This document shows, piece after piece, positions 16,274 to 30,582 of a stretch of 64,000 nt of DNA. Under the pieces are notes generated by a model. That model was not told the origin of the DNA. It did not search any database and saw only the letters and a program-made list of their open reading frames with translations. Source of the stretch: JAGLOK01 sp963675575 (GTDB lineage: Bacteria > Bacillota > Clostridia > Christensenellales > UMGS416); assembly GCA_963675575.1 (NCBI GenBank), contig OY776378.1:186001-250000 (forward strand). Direction: 5' to 3'. The stretch's first letter is position 1; the number at the start of each line of letters is the position of its first letter. The position numbers and the translations under genes were made by a program.

Positions 16274-18388
16274 ATGGGAAAAACCCTTGTTGTTGCAGAA
16301 AAACCGTCAGTAGGACGTGATATTGCCAAGGTGCTTGGTGCGGCTTCGCGCGGAAACCGATGCCTTATGAATAACGAATATGTCATAACATGGGCGTTTG
16401 GGCATCTTGTTAGTTTGGCGAGCCCTGAAGAGCTTGACGTTAAATATAAGAAATGGTCATTTGATCAGCTGCCAATAATTCCGGAAAAAATGAAGCTTAA
16501 AGTTGCCGGAAACAGCGGTGCTGTATCTCAATTTGAAGTCATAAAAAAGTGGATGCTTTCAGATGAAATCGATGAGATAATATGCGCAACCGATGCTGGA
16601 CGGGAAGGCGAGCTTATTTTCCGCTGGATTTATGAATTCGCAGGAAGTGATAAGCCCATAAAGCGTTTGTGGATTTCATCTATGACGGATGAAGCCATAA
16701 ATGATGGCTTTGCCAATTTAAAGCCGGGAAGCGAATATCAGTCGCTTTTTGAATCTGCCCGTTCCAGAGCAAGTGCGGACTGGTTGATTGGAATGAACGC
16801 TTCGCGAGCATTTACGCTCACTTATGAGAGGCTGCTTTCGGTGGGCCGGGTGCAGTCACCCACGCTTGCCATTTTGGTTGACCGAGAATTGGAACGAATA
16901 AACTTTGTTCCGGAAGAGTATTATGAGCTATGGGCAATATACCCTGGACTAAAGGGATGCTGGTTTGATCCTGAGGCTAAAGAAAATATATGCAGAATTA
17001 ATAAGAATGATGTTGAAAAATTTCAAAAACTTGCGGATTCGCTTCCGGGCAAAACGGCGGTAGTTTCAGAAATAGAGGAAAAAAGAGAAACAAGGAAACC
17101 GCCTCAACTTTATGATTTGACTTCGCTTCAAAGAGACGCGAACTATAATTTTGGTTGGTCTGCGGCAAGAACGTTGCAGCTGGCTCAGGCACTTTATGAA
17201 AAGCGAAAGCTTATCACATATCCTAGGACAGACAGCAAATATTTAAGCGGGGACATGTATCCGCTTTTAAAATCGCGCCTTGGGAAACTCAACAAAGAAC
17301 CTTATGCGGAATATGCGCAAGAGGCTATTGAATCAGAGCGGAATATTTTTGGACGTGTGATTAATGATGCTTTTGTCACAGATCACCATGCCATTATACC
17401 AACCGGCAGAAACGCACCAAAATCACTTAATGAATTTGAGTCAAAGTTATATGATCTTATTGTACGCAGATTTATAGCGATTTTCCTTGAGGATCAGGAA
17501 ATCGACAGGGTAAGGGTAATAACTGATATCGAAAAGGATAAATTTGAATCGAAAGGTTCAGTGGTTATAGCTCCTGGTTGGTCAAAAGTTTATGACAGTG
17601 TAAAAAAACGAAAGAGCGAAACGGGAGAGCAGAAGCTTCCCAAGCTTAAAATAGGAGACGAAAGGCTTGTAAAAAAGAGCGAGCTTAAAAACAAAAAAAC
17701 CAAACCGCCTTCAAGATTTTCGGATGCTACTCTTTTATCGGCGATGGAGCACGCGGGAAGATTAGTGGAAGATGAAGAACTTCGAGAAAAGATGAAAGAA
17801 AGCGGATTAGGTACGCCAGCAACCCGTGCGGCTATAATAGAGCGCTTGATTCAAGTTAGATATGTCAGAAGGCAAGGCAGGACTTTGGTGCCGACTGAAA
17901 AAGGTATTGCGCTCGTTTCGGTGCTGCCGGAAGAATTAAAAAGCCCTGAAACCACGGGTAAATGGGAAAAAGCGCTTGAAGACATAAGGACGGGTCAAGA
18001 GAAAGCGCAAGATTTTATGGAGGGCATAAAAGATATGACCCGTGAAATTATATTAAAATCCAAAGTGAAAAAAGAAGCAAGCTTTCCGGAAGAAGCTCCG
18101 CGCCCAGACCCCGATAAACCAAAAGAGGTTTTGGGACAGTGCCCAGTGTGTAAGGGCGAAATATTTGAAAACTCAAAGGCGTATTACTGCTCAAACTGGA
18201 GAAAAACAGCTTGCAAATTTAGCGTGTGGAAAAATGATAAAAAAAGCGACAGACCTGACATATCAATCGATATGATGAAAAAACTGCTTATAGATAAGAC
18301 GTTGGAGTTTGACCAAGGGACAGTAAATGTTGCCGGGAAATCACCTATTTATGAATGGGTGCCCAAGGATACGGAGAACGAAGAGTAA
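16274..18388 (+). CDS. topB: DNA topoisomerase III
   Basis: This 704-residue type IA topoisomerase has an N-terminal Toprim domain (LVVAEKPSVGRDIAKVLG; ATDAGREGELIFRW) and the catalytic tyrosine Tyr316 in LITYPRTDSKYL. A C-terminal four-cysteine zinc motif is present (CPVCKGEIF, then CSNW and CKFSVW). TopB decatenates DNA and resolves recombination intermediates. The ATG at 16274 follows a GGAGG site; the TTG at 16262 overlaps that site and is rejected. The rsuA-type gene begins 3 bp after the stop, so the two are likely co-transcribed. Confidence 0.95.
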   Translation: MGKTLVVAEKPSVGRDIAKVLGAASRGNRCLMNNEYVITWAFGHLVSLASPEELDVKYKKWSFDQLPIIPEKMKLKVAGNSGAVSQFEVIKKWMLSDEIDEIICATDAGREGELIFRWIYEFAGSDKPIKRLWISSMTDEAINDGFANLKPGSEYQSLFESARSRASADWLIGMNASRAFTLTYERLLSVGRVQSPTLAILVDRELERINFVPEEYYELWAIYPGLKGCWFDPEAKENICRINKNDVEKFQKLADSLPGKTAVVSEIEEKRETRKPPQLYDLTSLQRDANYNFGWSAARTLQLAQALYEKRKLITYPRTDSKYLSGDMYPLLKSRLGKLNKEPYAEYAQEAIESERNIFGRVINDAFVTDHHAIIPTGRNAPKSLNEFESKLYDLIVRRFIAIFLEDQEIDRVRVITDIEKDKFESKGSVVIAPGWSKVYDSVKKRKSETGEQKLPKLKIGDERLVKKSELKNKKTKPPSRFSDATLLSAMEHAGRLVEDEELREKMKESGLGTPATRAAIIERLIQVRYVRRQGRTLVPTEKGIALVSVLPEELKSPETTGKWEKALEDIRTGQEKAQDFMEGIKDMTREIILKSKVKKEASFPEEAPRPDPDKPKEVLGQCPVCKGEIFENSKAYYCSNWRKTACKFSVWKNDKKSDRPDISIDMMKKLLIDKTLEFDQGTVNVAGKSPIYEWVPKDTENEE

Positions 18389-18391
18389 ATT

Positions 18392-19117
18392 ATGCGGCTG
18401 GATAAATATATTTCAATGTGCGATATTATGAGCCGTACGGATGCCAAAAAAACTATCATGGCGTCAAGGGTTACGGTAAACGGATTTGTCCGGGCGGATG
18501 CAGGTTTTCAGGTTTCGCCCGATACTACTTTTGTTGAGCTTGATGGACGGCCGCTTTTTTACAAGCGTTTTGCATACATTATGCTTAATAAACCCAAAGG
18601 ATATATAAGCGCTACGCAGGATAAACGTGATCCGACGGTTATGGACTTGTTGGACGACTGGTGCATTCGAAGGAAGATGTTTCCTGTGGGAAGACTTGAT
18701 AAAGACACAACAGGATTGCTTTTAATCACAGACGATGGCGGACTCGCGCACGATATGACATCCCCCAGACGGCATGTGGAAAAAATATATCATGCGCAGA
18801 TAGACGCACCTATAGACGAGAGTGATATAAAGGCTTTTAGAGAAGGGATGCGATTTAAAGATTTCGTATCTGAACTTGCCAGACTTGAATATCTTAGAAA
18901 ACTTGAGCCGGAAAAACATTTGGTGCAAGTCACGTTAACTGAAGGAAAATATCATCAGGTAAAAAGAATGTTTGCAGCGCGAGGAAAACAAGTTCTAGAG
19001 CTAAAAAGGGTAACATTTGGAAAATTGGTGCTAGATGAAAGTTTGCCGGAGGGCAGATGGCGGGAGCTTTCGAAAAAAGAATTGGATTCGTTGAAAATTA
19101 AGGATCCGCTCTTATAA
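18392..19117 (+). CDS. rsuA: Pseudouridine synthase, RsuA/RluB family
   Basis: This 241-residue protein begins with an S4 RNA-binding domain (MRLDKYISMC to VTVNG). The synthase domain follows, with YIMLNKPKGYISA and the catalytic Asp in PVGRLDKDTTGLLL; the RsuA/RluB C-terminal motif YHQVKRMFAARG is present. It isomerises a uridine in ribosomal RNA. The 16S U516 enzyme RsuA is the better guess from length, but RluB or RluE specificity cannot be excluded. The gene follows topB with 3 bp between and lacks a strong ribosome site, consistent with translational coupling. Confidence 0.85.
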   Translation: MRLDKYISMCDIMSRTDAKKTIMASRVTVNGFVRADAGFQVSPDTTFVELDGRPLFYKRFAYIMLNKPKGYISATQDKRDPTVMDLLDDWCIRRKMFPVGRLDKDTTGLLLITDDGGLAHDMTSPRRHVEKIYHAQIDAPIDESDIKAFREGMRFKDFVSELARLEYLRKLEPEKHLVQVTLTEGKYHQVKRMFAARGKQVLELKRVTFGKLVLDESLPEGRWRELSKKELDSLKIKDPLL

Positions 19118-19181
19118 TGGTGAATTAATATACTTTTTGTGATAAAATTATATATTATTACATATGATGCAGGGAATGGCT

Positions 19182-21260
19182 ATGGAACAAGTTTGGTTTG
19201 ATTTTCATAAATCTTTCAAAGAGCGTGCCAAGGCTTTGGTGGACGCAATGACACTTGAGGAGAAGGTGTCTCAGCTTAGCTATGAATCCAAAGCAATTGA
19301 GAGGCTGGGAATACCGGCGTTTATCTGGAATATTGATTGCGATAATGGGGATTCAAGTGAAGGGGTAACAACTGTTTTTCCTAAACCCATAGCGATGGCC
19401 GCAAGCTTTAATTCGGAGTTGGTGTTTGAAAGCGCTACAGCTATATCTGACGAGGAGCGGGCAAGTCACCATGAGTTAAAAAGACTTGATGGCGGCAGTG
19501 AAAAAAACGGATTGACCTCATGTCCTATCAATGTAAACATTGTTTGTGTCCCGACACAAAAAAGGAGCTATGAAACATTCGGCGAAGACCCGCATCTTAC
19601 ATCGCGAATGGGCAAAGAATTTTGCAGAGGCCTTCAGGGTGATGACAAAAAATATTTGAAGCTTGCGGCATCAATTAAGCACTTCGCACCAAATTTAAAA
19701 ACCGAGACCGATGAATACAAGTTTAATTTAGCGGCAAACATTAAAGACATGAAGGAAACATACCTTGCGGCTTTGGAGGCTTGCGTTAAAGATGCGGGGG
19801 TTCGTTCAGTTATATTTAAGTACAACATTCAAAACAAAGAGACAACCCGAAATGATTTAACCTTTTTAAAGAAAACTTTGAGGGATGAATGGGGATTTGA
19901 AGGGGTTGCTTTAAGTGACTGCGGACAATTAAAAGAGGGTTCCGGCAAATATGATTTAACTGAAATTGTTGCTTTTTTTGTGAAAAACGGGTGCGGTATA
20001 AATTGTAGGGAAATCACCGATAAGCTTTTTGAAGCGGTTGAAAAAGGATATATTACACAAGATGAAATAAATATTGCGGTATATAGAGTCATGCTTGTCC
20101 GCATGGAACTTGGCGAGTTTGACCCTGATGACATTGTTCCTTATGCGACCATACCTTACGAGACTGTTGGGTGCAATAAGCATCATGAACTTTCAAAGAA
20201 GATGGCCAGAGAATCTCTGGTATTGCTTAAAAATGAAAAAACACTTCCGCTAAACAAAAATAAAATTAAAACAATAGCTGTAATAGGGCCTAATGCTGAC
20301 AACAAATCTGCATTTTCTCAGATATTTAATGGTGTGGCTTCAAAATGTTTAACTGTTCTTGACGGAGTTAAAGAAATTGCGTCCGATTGCAAAGTAATAT
20401 ACGCACAAGGGTGTTCGGTGAGCAAAAATTCAAAAGCTGATTTCTCCGAAGCTTTGGCTGTAGCTCAAGAAGCGGATGCTGTAATATTGGTTTTGGGAAT
20501 GACGCCTGAGTTAGAAAATGAGGTTGATGAAAGAACAGACATAAAAATGCCAAGAATCCAGGAAGACCTGATGGAAGCGGTGGCTGCCGCAGACAAGCCT
20601 ATGGTTCTTGTGAATATGACCGGAAACTGCATGGATTTCACAAAGGCTGAAGAAAAGTGTGGCGCTATAATTCAGGCTTGGTATCCAGGTCAGTTTGGTG
20701 GCTTGGCGGTGGCAGAAGCAATTTTCGGGTTGTTTTCTCCATCCGGAAAGCTGCCAACAACTTTTTATAGAGATATATCTGAAATTCCTGACTTCAATGA
20801 CAGCAGTATGGAAAACAGAACATATAAATTTTTTAGAGGCAGGCTAATGTATCCTTTTGGATATGGTCTTTCATATGGGAATATAGAATATTATAAAATA
20901 ATGCTACAGGGTGAAAAAATTGCACTGGGGGAAGATATGCCTGTTAGCATACATTGCTTTAATAACGGAAACATAGATATAAAGGAAACAGTTCAGGTAT
21001 ATCTTAGAGATGATGATTCTTCCACCCGAGTCCCAAACTACAAATTGGTTGATTTTAAAAAAATTGATTTAAAAGCGGGAGAGGATAAATTAGTTTCTTT
21101 TATCGTAAAAGCAAAAGATATGGAAGTTATTACTGACGAAGGAGAGAATATTATCCAACCCGGAACTTTTTGCGTATATGTAGGAGGCTCGCAGCCGGAC
21201 ATGAGAAGCTCTCAATTGCTGGGGTATGATCCGTTGGCGGCGAGGTTTATGGTGGAGTAA
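19182..21260 (+). CDS. Glycoside hydrolase family 3 protein (beta-glucosidase/xylosidase-like), divergent
   Basis: This protein of about 692 residues has the GH3 N-terminal barrel (VDAMTLEEKVSQL, ETFGEDPHLTSRMGKEF, IKHFAPN), the nucleophile segment GVALSDCGQL and the C-terminal alpha/beta sandwich (SLVLLKNEKTLPL; QAWYPGQFGG; YPFGYGLSYG) ending in a fibronectin-III-like domain. No signal peptide is seen, so it is probably cytoplasmic. Several positions usually conserved in xylosidase-type GH3 differ (NIDCDNGDSSEG where EALHG is typical; VPTQKRSYE where DPRWGRGQE is typical), so substrate and activity are open. ATG 19182 follows GCAGGGA; 19164 is an alternative start. Confidence 0.85.
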   Translation: MEQVWFDFHKSFKERAKALVDAMTLEEKVSQLSYESKAIERLGIPAFIWNIDCDNGDSSEGVTTVFPKPIAMAASFNSELVFESATAISDEERASHHELKRLDGGSEKNGLTSCPINVNIVCVPTQKRSYETFGEDPHLTSRMGKEFCRGLQGDDKKYLKLAASIKHFAPNLKTETDEYKFNLAANIKDMKETYLAALEACVKDAGVRSVIFKYNIQNKETTRNDLTFLKKTLRDEWGFEGVALSDCGQLKEGSGKYDLTEIVAFFVKNGCGINCREITDKLFEAVEKGYITQDEINIAVYRVMLVRMELGEFDPDDIVPYATIPYETVGCNKHHELSKKMARESLVLLKNEKTLPLNKNKIKTIAVIGPNADNKSAFSQIFNGVASKCLTVLDGVKEIASDCKVIYAQGCSVSKNSKADFSEALAVAQEADAVILVLGMTPELENEVDERTDIKMPRIQEDLMEAVAAADKPMVLVNMTGNCMDFTKAEEKCGAIIQAWYPGQFGGLAVAEAIFGLFSPSGKLPTTFYRDISEIPDFNDSSMENRTYKFFRGRLMYPFGYGLSYGNIEYYKIMLQGEKIALGEDMPVSIHCFNNGNIDIKETVQVYLRDDDSSTRVPNYKLVDFKKIDLKAGEDKLVSFIVKAKDMEVITDEGENIIQPGTFCVYVGGSQPDMRSSQLLGYDPLAARFMVE

Positions 21261-21267
21261 ACATTGA

Positions 21268-21294
21268 AAAAGGGCGGAATTACCGCCCTTTTTA
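21268..21294. terminator. Bidirectional terminator between GH3 and murC
   Basis: The 9-bp stem AAAGGGCGG / CCGCCCTTT has a 5-nt loop with T's after it and A's before it, serving two convergent genes. Confidence 0.88.
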
Positions 21295-21320
21295 TATTTG
21301 AGAAAAAATACAAAGCTTAG

Positions 21321-22700
21321 CTAACCACATAGCATCTTATTAATATTTGCAATTGATCCCGCACCCAAAGTTAAAATTATATCTTCCTTTTTTGCTATTG
21401 CCTGTACATATGAGGCGGCGTCCTCAAATGAGGGCTGGTAGCATACGGATTTTACTTTGCCTCGTTTGTTAACTGCGCCGCAAAGATCCCTTGAATGAAT
21501 GTCGCCCGGGTCTTTTTCCCGTGCGGCATAGATGTCGACAAAGACAACGTGGTCGGCCTCATCAAAACTTTCGGTAAATTCGTTAAACAAAGCCTTTGTT
21601 CTTGTATATGTGTGTGGCTGGAAAATGCAAATTATATTTTTATAACCCTTTGCTTTCGCACTTTGCAAAGTTGCCTTAACTTCTATGGGATGGTGGGCAT
21701 AGTCGTGAAAAACATCAATACCGTTACAGTTTTTACCCACGTTTTCAAATCGTCTCTTAGCGCCCTTATATTTTGAAACCTGCTTTATAGCACAGGCTAT
21801 ATCAGCGCCGCAAATATAGCTTGCAACGATCGAGGCAAGTGCGTTATATATATTGTGATTGCCGGGCACGCTCAAGGAGGCTTTGCCCATTTTGCGACCC
21901 TTGTATACTAAATCAAAATCGCAGCTTCCGTCTTTTTTGCACGAAAGATTTTTCGCATACACATCGTTTTTTTCATTTAGACCAAAAGTAATCATATCGC
22001 ATTTTCTTGATTTGGCGGCTGTTAGGACATTTTCATCGTCGCCGTTAGCAATTAATGTGCCGTTATCAGGAATTTTTGCAATGTATGTTGAAAAAGAATT
22101 TATTATATGATCAAGATTTTTGAAATAGTCAAGATGGTCGCGGTCAATGTTTAATATTACTTCGATATTAGGATTGAGGCTTAAAAAATTATCTTTGTAC
22201 TCGCAGGCTTCGGCGACAAATACATCACTGTTTCCAACGCGTGTTGTTCCTCCGATAAGATCAAGCTCGCTCCCGATGTGAACGGTCGGATCCATTTGAC
22301 AGCCTATTAGAATTGTTGCAATCATGGAGGTGCAGGTTGTTTTTCCGTGCATTCCCGATACTCCCACTGACATCGCGAATTCGTCCATAATCTGGCTTAG
22401 TACATCAATTCTTTCAAGAATAGGAACGCCGTCTTCAATCGCCCCACGGAGTTCGTCGTTGTCAGAAGATATTGCGGAAGTCTTAACAACAAGAGCGGCG
22501 CCTTTGTGCTGACCGTATTTTTGCCCTATGAATACTTTTGCTCCAAGATGCTCAAGCTTATTGGTTAAAGGAGTTTTTGTGGCATCAGAGCCTGAAACTT
22601 TATATCCGCGGCCAATCAATATTTCTGCCAATCCGGACATGGAGATACCGCCTATTCCAATGAAATGCACTTGTCTTCCAATAAAATCATCGATATGCAT
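21321..22700 (-). CDS. murC: UDP-N-acetylmuramate--L-alanine ligase
   Basis: This 459-residue enzyme adds L-Ala to UDP-MurNAc, the first amino-acid step of peptidoglycan synthesis, in the cytoplasm. Motifs are the N-terminal VHFIGIGGISMSGLAEIL, the ATP loop GVSGMHGKTTCTSMI and DYAHHPIEVKATL. The length matches the family. Its promoter is probably the minus-strand TTGAAA (22755-22750) with a TAATAA-like -10. The gene stands alone, outside a dcw cluster, and converges with the GH3 gene. Confidence 0.95.
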   Translation of the reverse strand: MHIDDFIGRQVHFIGIGGISMSGLAEILIGRGYKVSGSDATKTPLTNKLEHLGAKVFIGQKYGQHKGAALVVKTSAISSDNDELRGAIEDGVPILERIDVLSQIMDEFAMSVGVSGMHGKTTCTSMIATILIGCQMDPTVHIGSELDLIGGTTRVGNSDVFVAEACEYKDNFLSLNPNIEVILNIDRDHLDYFKNLDHIINSFSTYIAKIPDNGTLIANGDDENVLTAAKSRKCDMITFGLNEKNDVYAKNLSCKKDGSCDFDLVYKGRKMGKASLSVPGNHNIYNALASIVASYICGADIACAIKQVSKYKGAKRRFENVGKNCNGIDVFHDYAHHPIEVKATLQSAKAKGYKNIICIFQPHTYTRTKALFNEFTESFDEADHVVFVDIYAAREKDPGDIHSRDLCGAVNKRGKVKSVCYQPSFEDAASYVQAIAKKEDIILTLGAGSIANINKMLCG

Positions 22701-22814
22701 ATTAAGCCTTCCTAATTAAATAAATATTATTATTAGTTATTTTGTTAAGTTTCAAATATAGTATAACATATAAAAAAAATACGCAATATAAAAAAGAATC
22801 ATATGGGCGGGTGG

Positions 22815-22843
22815 TTAACAAAAGCTTCTTGTTTTGATATAAT
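22815..22843 (+). promoter_or_regulatory. Promoter of the phosphohexomutase gene
   Basis: TTAACA (22815-22820), a 17-bp spacer and TATAAT (22838-22843) lie 40 bp ahead of the start. Confidence 0.65.
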
Positions 22844-22882
22844 CAAAAATGCAAACAAATATTATTGCTGTCAGGAGAAAAA

Positions 22883-24613
22883 ATGGATTATAAAAAAAGA
22901 TATGAAGAGTGGATAAACGATCCGGCTTTAAGAGAAGAAGACAAACAAGAGTTGTTATCTATTTCGGACGATGCTGAATTGCTGGACAGATTCTATACAA
23001 GTTTAAAATTCGGGACAGCCGGTATGCGGGGCGTAGTGGAAATGGGCGAAAACCGGATGAATATATATACTGTCGGCAGAGCCACCAAGGCTTTTGCCCA
23101 AACAATACTTGATATGGGCGAGTGGGCAAAAGGCGCAGGAGTGGCTATAGGATATGATTGCAGGAATATGTCGTATGAATTTGCGCATATAGCTGCCGGA
23201 GTTTTAAACGCATATGGAATTAAAGTGTTCATGTATAGTGGGATAAGGCCGGTGCCGATGGTGTCTTTTGCCATAAGGCATCTTGAATGCGCGGCAGGCA
23301 TAATGATTACCGCAAGCCATAATCCGCCTGAATATAACGGATACAAAGTATATGGAAGAGATGGGGCTCAGCTTGAGCCGGAAAACGCTGAAAAAGTCAT
23401 TGTGTATTTTGAAGAAATGGATGGGCTTGAAGTACCTTTGTTGGATATAAAAGAGGCTCAAGAAAAAGGTCTGTATAACATAATAGATGAGAACGTGGAT
23501 GAACAATACTATAAAAACGTTTTGGGGCTTATAATCAGGAAGAATATTTTCAGCGAAGTCGGAAAAGATTTTTCCATAGTGTATACACCGATTCACGGAG
23601 CAGGAGCCACACCTGTGGTTCGTGTGCTTGAAAAGGCCGGAGTAAAAGGACTTAGCCTTGTCGAAAGTCAAATGATGCCTGACAGCCAATTTTCGACGGT
23701 TCGTTCGCCGAATCCGGAAGAGACCGATGCATTGGAGCTTGCAATAGAGCTTGCCAAAGGAAAAAAGGCAGATCTTGTGATGGCGACAGATCCGGATTGC
23801 GACAGACTGGGTGCAGCGATAAGAAAAAAAGACGGTAGCTTCTTGACTCTTACTGGGAATCAAATAGGAATGTTGCTTTTAAATTATATCCTGCGGTCAA
23901 AAAAGGAAAAAGGAATGCTGTCGGAAAATTCGGCAGTGATTTCCACGATTGTTACATCTAAAATGGTGGAGTCCTTATGTGAAAGCTACGGAGTTAGGTG
24001 TTTCTTAACGCTTACCGGATTTAAGTTTATTTGCGGAATAATGGCTGAGCTTGAAGAAGAGGGAAAGTACGAGTACGTATTTGGATTTGAAGAAAGCCAT
24101 GGATATCTTCCAGGAACTTTTGTAAGGGACAAAGATGGAGTTCAGGCATGTCTTGTTATGGCGGAGATGGCTGCTTGGTATAAATCCAGAGGCATTACGC
24201 CTTATGACGGATTAATTGAACTTTATGAAAGATTGGGTTACTTTGGCGAGAAAACCGTTTCATATAGATTTGAAGGCAGCGAAGGGGCAGATGTTATGGA
24301 GGGGATAATGAAAAGCCTGCGTGACGGAATGCCCACTGAAATTGGCGGAGTCAAAGTAATCCGCGTTAAGGATTATCAAACTTCAATGGAAACAGACCTA
24401 AAAACAGGCAAGCAATCTGAGCTTAGCCTTCACAAAAGCAACGTACTTTGTTTTGACTTGGATAATGAAACGAATTTCATCGCCCGCCCTTCCGGGACTG
24501 AGCCCAAAATAAAATTCTATTTTGGATCAAGAAGAGATACAATGGAAAAAGCGCAGGAAGAAGTTGATGGATTGAATCGAATTATTGAACAAAAATATGT
24601 AAATAAAATTTAG
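22883..24613 (+). CDS. Phosphoglucomutase / phosphomannomutase, alpha-D-phosphohexomutase family
   Basis: This 576-residue enzyme has the four-domain layout of the family: the phosphoserine loop TASHNPPEYNGYKVY, the metal loop DPDCDRLG, the sugar-binding loop FEESHGYL and the phosphate-binding SGTEPKIKFY near the C-terminus. The length is that of the PgcA/ManB group, which interconverts hexose-1- and hexose-6-phosphates for glycogen and envelope sugars. The ATG at 22883 follows CAGGAG; the TTG at 22865 is less likely. The gene is followed by the rRNA operon promoter without a clear terminator. Confidence 0.93.
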   Translation: MDYKKRYEEWINDPALREEDKQELLSISDDAELLDRFYTSLKFGTAGMRGVVEMGENRMNIYTVGRATKAFAQTILDMGEWAKGAGVAIGYDCRNMSYEFAHIAAGVLNAYGIKVFMYSGIRPVPMVSFAIRHLECAAGIMITASHNPPEYNGYKVYGRDGAQLEPENAEKVIVYFEEMDGLEVPLLDIKEAQEKGLYNIIDENVDEQYYKNVLGLIIRKNIFSEVGKDFSIVYTPIHGAGATPVVRVLEKAGVKGLSLVESQMMPDSQFSTVRSPNPEETDALELAIELAKGKKADLVMATDPDCDRLGAAIRKKDGSFLTLTGNQIGMLLLNYILRSKKEKGMLSENSAVISTIVTSKMVESLCESYGVRCFLTLTGFKFICGIMAELEEEGKYEYVFGFEESHGYLPGTFVRDKDGVQACLVMAEMAAWYKSRGITPYDGLIELYERLGYFGEKTVSYRFEGSEGADVMEGIMKSLRDGMPTEIGGVKVIRVKDYQTSMETDLKTGKQSELSLHKSNVLCFDLDNETNFIARPSGTEPKIKFYFGSRRDTMEKAQEEVDGLNRIIEQKYVNKI

Positions 24614-24950
24614 ATGTTAATTTTTAAGAAGATATTAAACTCAATATTATTTTTTTGAAAGTGTAAAAAGGTTATAAATAGGGCTGTTTTATAAACGAAA
24701 ACCACAAAAATACCGTTAATGTTTGTTAAAAAAATAATAAAGCTTATAAAACATAAAAAAACCTCGAAAACGTATTGACTTCATATAAAACTATGTGATA
24801 CAATAGCTTTCGCTCGCTAAAAAGAGCAAGGGCATTGCGCCCATTTCGCACCATGACAACCACAAAACGAACACTATGCTTTAATAGATGGTGAGGTTTT
24901 AAAACACAAACTTAAAAAACCAAGAGATTTCTAAAAAGAGCAAGGATATC
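24614..24950. promoter_or_regulatory. rRNA operon upstream region: promoter and leader
   Basis: TTGACT (24775-24780), an 18-bp spacer and TACAAT (24799-24804) form the likely rRNA promoter. The leader holds 17 nt (24854-24870) exactly complementary to 26609-26625, and a second segment (24924-24940) complementary to 26595-26610. Together these form the processing stem that brackets 16S rRNA. No protein gene is seen. Confidence 0.75.
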
Positions 24951-26490
<1,540 letters not shown>

Positions 26491-26702
26491 AGATCATGCA
26501 GAATGAAATAAGATCTGTGGATTTCTCTAGGTCGATCGGTAGCAATATCGATAAAGAAGACAGAACAGTCTTAAAAATCAAATTAAGTAAAAAACTCTTT
26601 TGGAAATCTCGTTTTGTGGTTGTCAGGGTGCGAAAATGCACCAATGACAAAATATAATAGACAAAAAGCCCACGAAGTACACACCTGTGGAACAAGTTTT
26701 GT

Positions 26703-26778
26703 GGGGGTGTAGCTCAGTTGGGAGAGCGCTTGCCTTGCACGCAGGAGGCCATCGGTTCGAGCCCGTTCACCTCCACCA
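26703..26778 (+). tRNA. tRNA-Ala (anticodon TGC)
   Basis: The 76-nt cloverleaf has acceptor GGGGGTG paired with CACCTCC (one G-U), D-arm AGCTCAGTTGGGAGAGC, anticodon loop CTTGCAC, T-arm GGTTCGAGCC and an encoded CCA. Its 3' CCA is also the start of a trailer hairpin. Confidence 0.96.
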
Positions 26779-26887
26779 AAAAAACTTCGTTTTTTTGGCA
26801 AGGAACATCAAAGATGTTTCGTAGCCCGAGTGTTTTCGCAGAAAACACGTCGTCCGACAATAGTTTGCAAGCAAACTATGAGAGGGA
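26778..26887 (+). repeat. rRNA-spacer hairpin cassette, copy A
   Basis: Four successive hairpins follow tRNA-Ala. H1 is an A-run/T-run stem with TTC loop (to 26797). H2 is AACATC-AAA-GATGTT (26804-26818). H3 is GTGTTTTCGCAGAAAACAC (26830-26848). H4 is ATAGTTTGCAAGCAAACTAT (26860-26879). Positions 26815-26887 recur almost unchanged as copy C. Confidence 0.8.
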
Positions 26888-27000
26888 AAAGAAACTCAAG
26901 TAATTGAGTAACTTCATTAGGAGTATTCTCAGACAATTGCGGAGCTGATAAAACAGCGAAACAGGCAGCCGGAAAGCAAAGGGCGACCAAAAGGATTTGG

Positions 27001-27074
<74 letters not shown>

Positions 27075-27077
<3 letters not shown>

Positions 27078-27177
27078 CAAAAAACTTCGTTTTTTGTGGC
27101 AAGCAATACACAGTATTGCACAGCCCAAGCGTTTGATTGCAAACGCGTAGCGCGACAATAGTTTCGTAAGAAACTAT
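27075..27177 (+). repeat. rRNA-spacer hairpin cassette, copy B (diverged, structure conserved)
   Basis: The order of hairpins matches copy A but the stems differ in sequence. H1 runs 27075-27099. H2 is GCAATA-CACAG-TATTGC (27103-27119). H3 is GCGTTTGATTGCAAACGC (27129-27146). H4 is ATAGTTTCGTAAGAAACTAT (27158-27177). Both strands of each stem have changed together. Confidence 0.75.
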
Positions 27178-27220
27178 GAAAGCGAGGGAAGCTCAGACAA
27201 CTGCGAAGTTGTTAAAAAAG

Positions 27221-27293
27221 TGTTTCGTAGCCCGAGTGTTTTCGCAGAAAACACGTCGCCCGACAATAGTTTGCAAGCAAACTATGAGAGGGA
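27221..27293 (+). repeat. rRNA-spacer hairpin cassette, copy C (partial)
   Basis: These 73 bases match copy A (26815-26887) except for one C for T in the GTCGYCCGAC link. H1 and H2 are missing, so the copy begins within the H2 3' side. H3 is at 27236-27254 and H4 at 27266-27285. Confidence 0.8.
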
Positions 27294-27420
27294 GGGGAAA
27301 AGCTCAATTGAACTGGAAACTTCTTAGGAAGCGACCGAAAAATTTTTGTCTAAATTAATTAGTTATTAGATGTAGAGATACATTTGATATAAAGTCTTAA
27401 ATAGAGATATTTAAGACATC

Positions 27421-27485
27421 GCACTTTGAAAACTGCATAGAATAAGAGAAATCAAACAAACTGCAAAGGTAATCAAAAGAAACAC
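27421..27485 (+). promoter_or_regulatory. boxA-like antitermination element and 23S processing-stem 5' strand
   Basis: GCACTTTGAAAACTGCATAG resembles the boxA seen before Firmicutes rRNA genes. CATAGAATA (27436-27444) and AAACAAACTG (27454-27463) can pair with TATTCTATG (30477-30485) and CAGTTTGTTT (30457-30466) to form the stem around 23S rRNA. Confidence 0.6.
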
Positions 27486-27548
27486 AAATGCTGAAATTGA
27501 GCACGAGTTTTAATTAATGAACGAAAGATCGTAAAAAATCATATTAAA

Positions 27549-30446
<2,898 letters not shown>

Positions 30447-30582
30447 AGGTTATATACAGTTTGTTTAATCATCAATTATTCTATGTGGTATTGAGAGTGC
30501 GAAAGTACCCTTCGTTTTTAAAGCAGAAGCTTTTTAGCGAATAAATATGTTAAAATTCGAACTTAACCGTTCGTTTAATATT

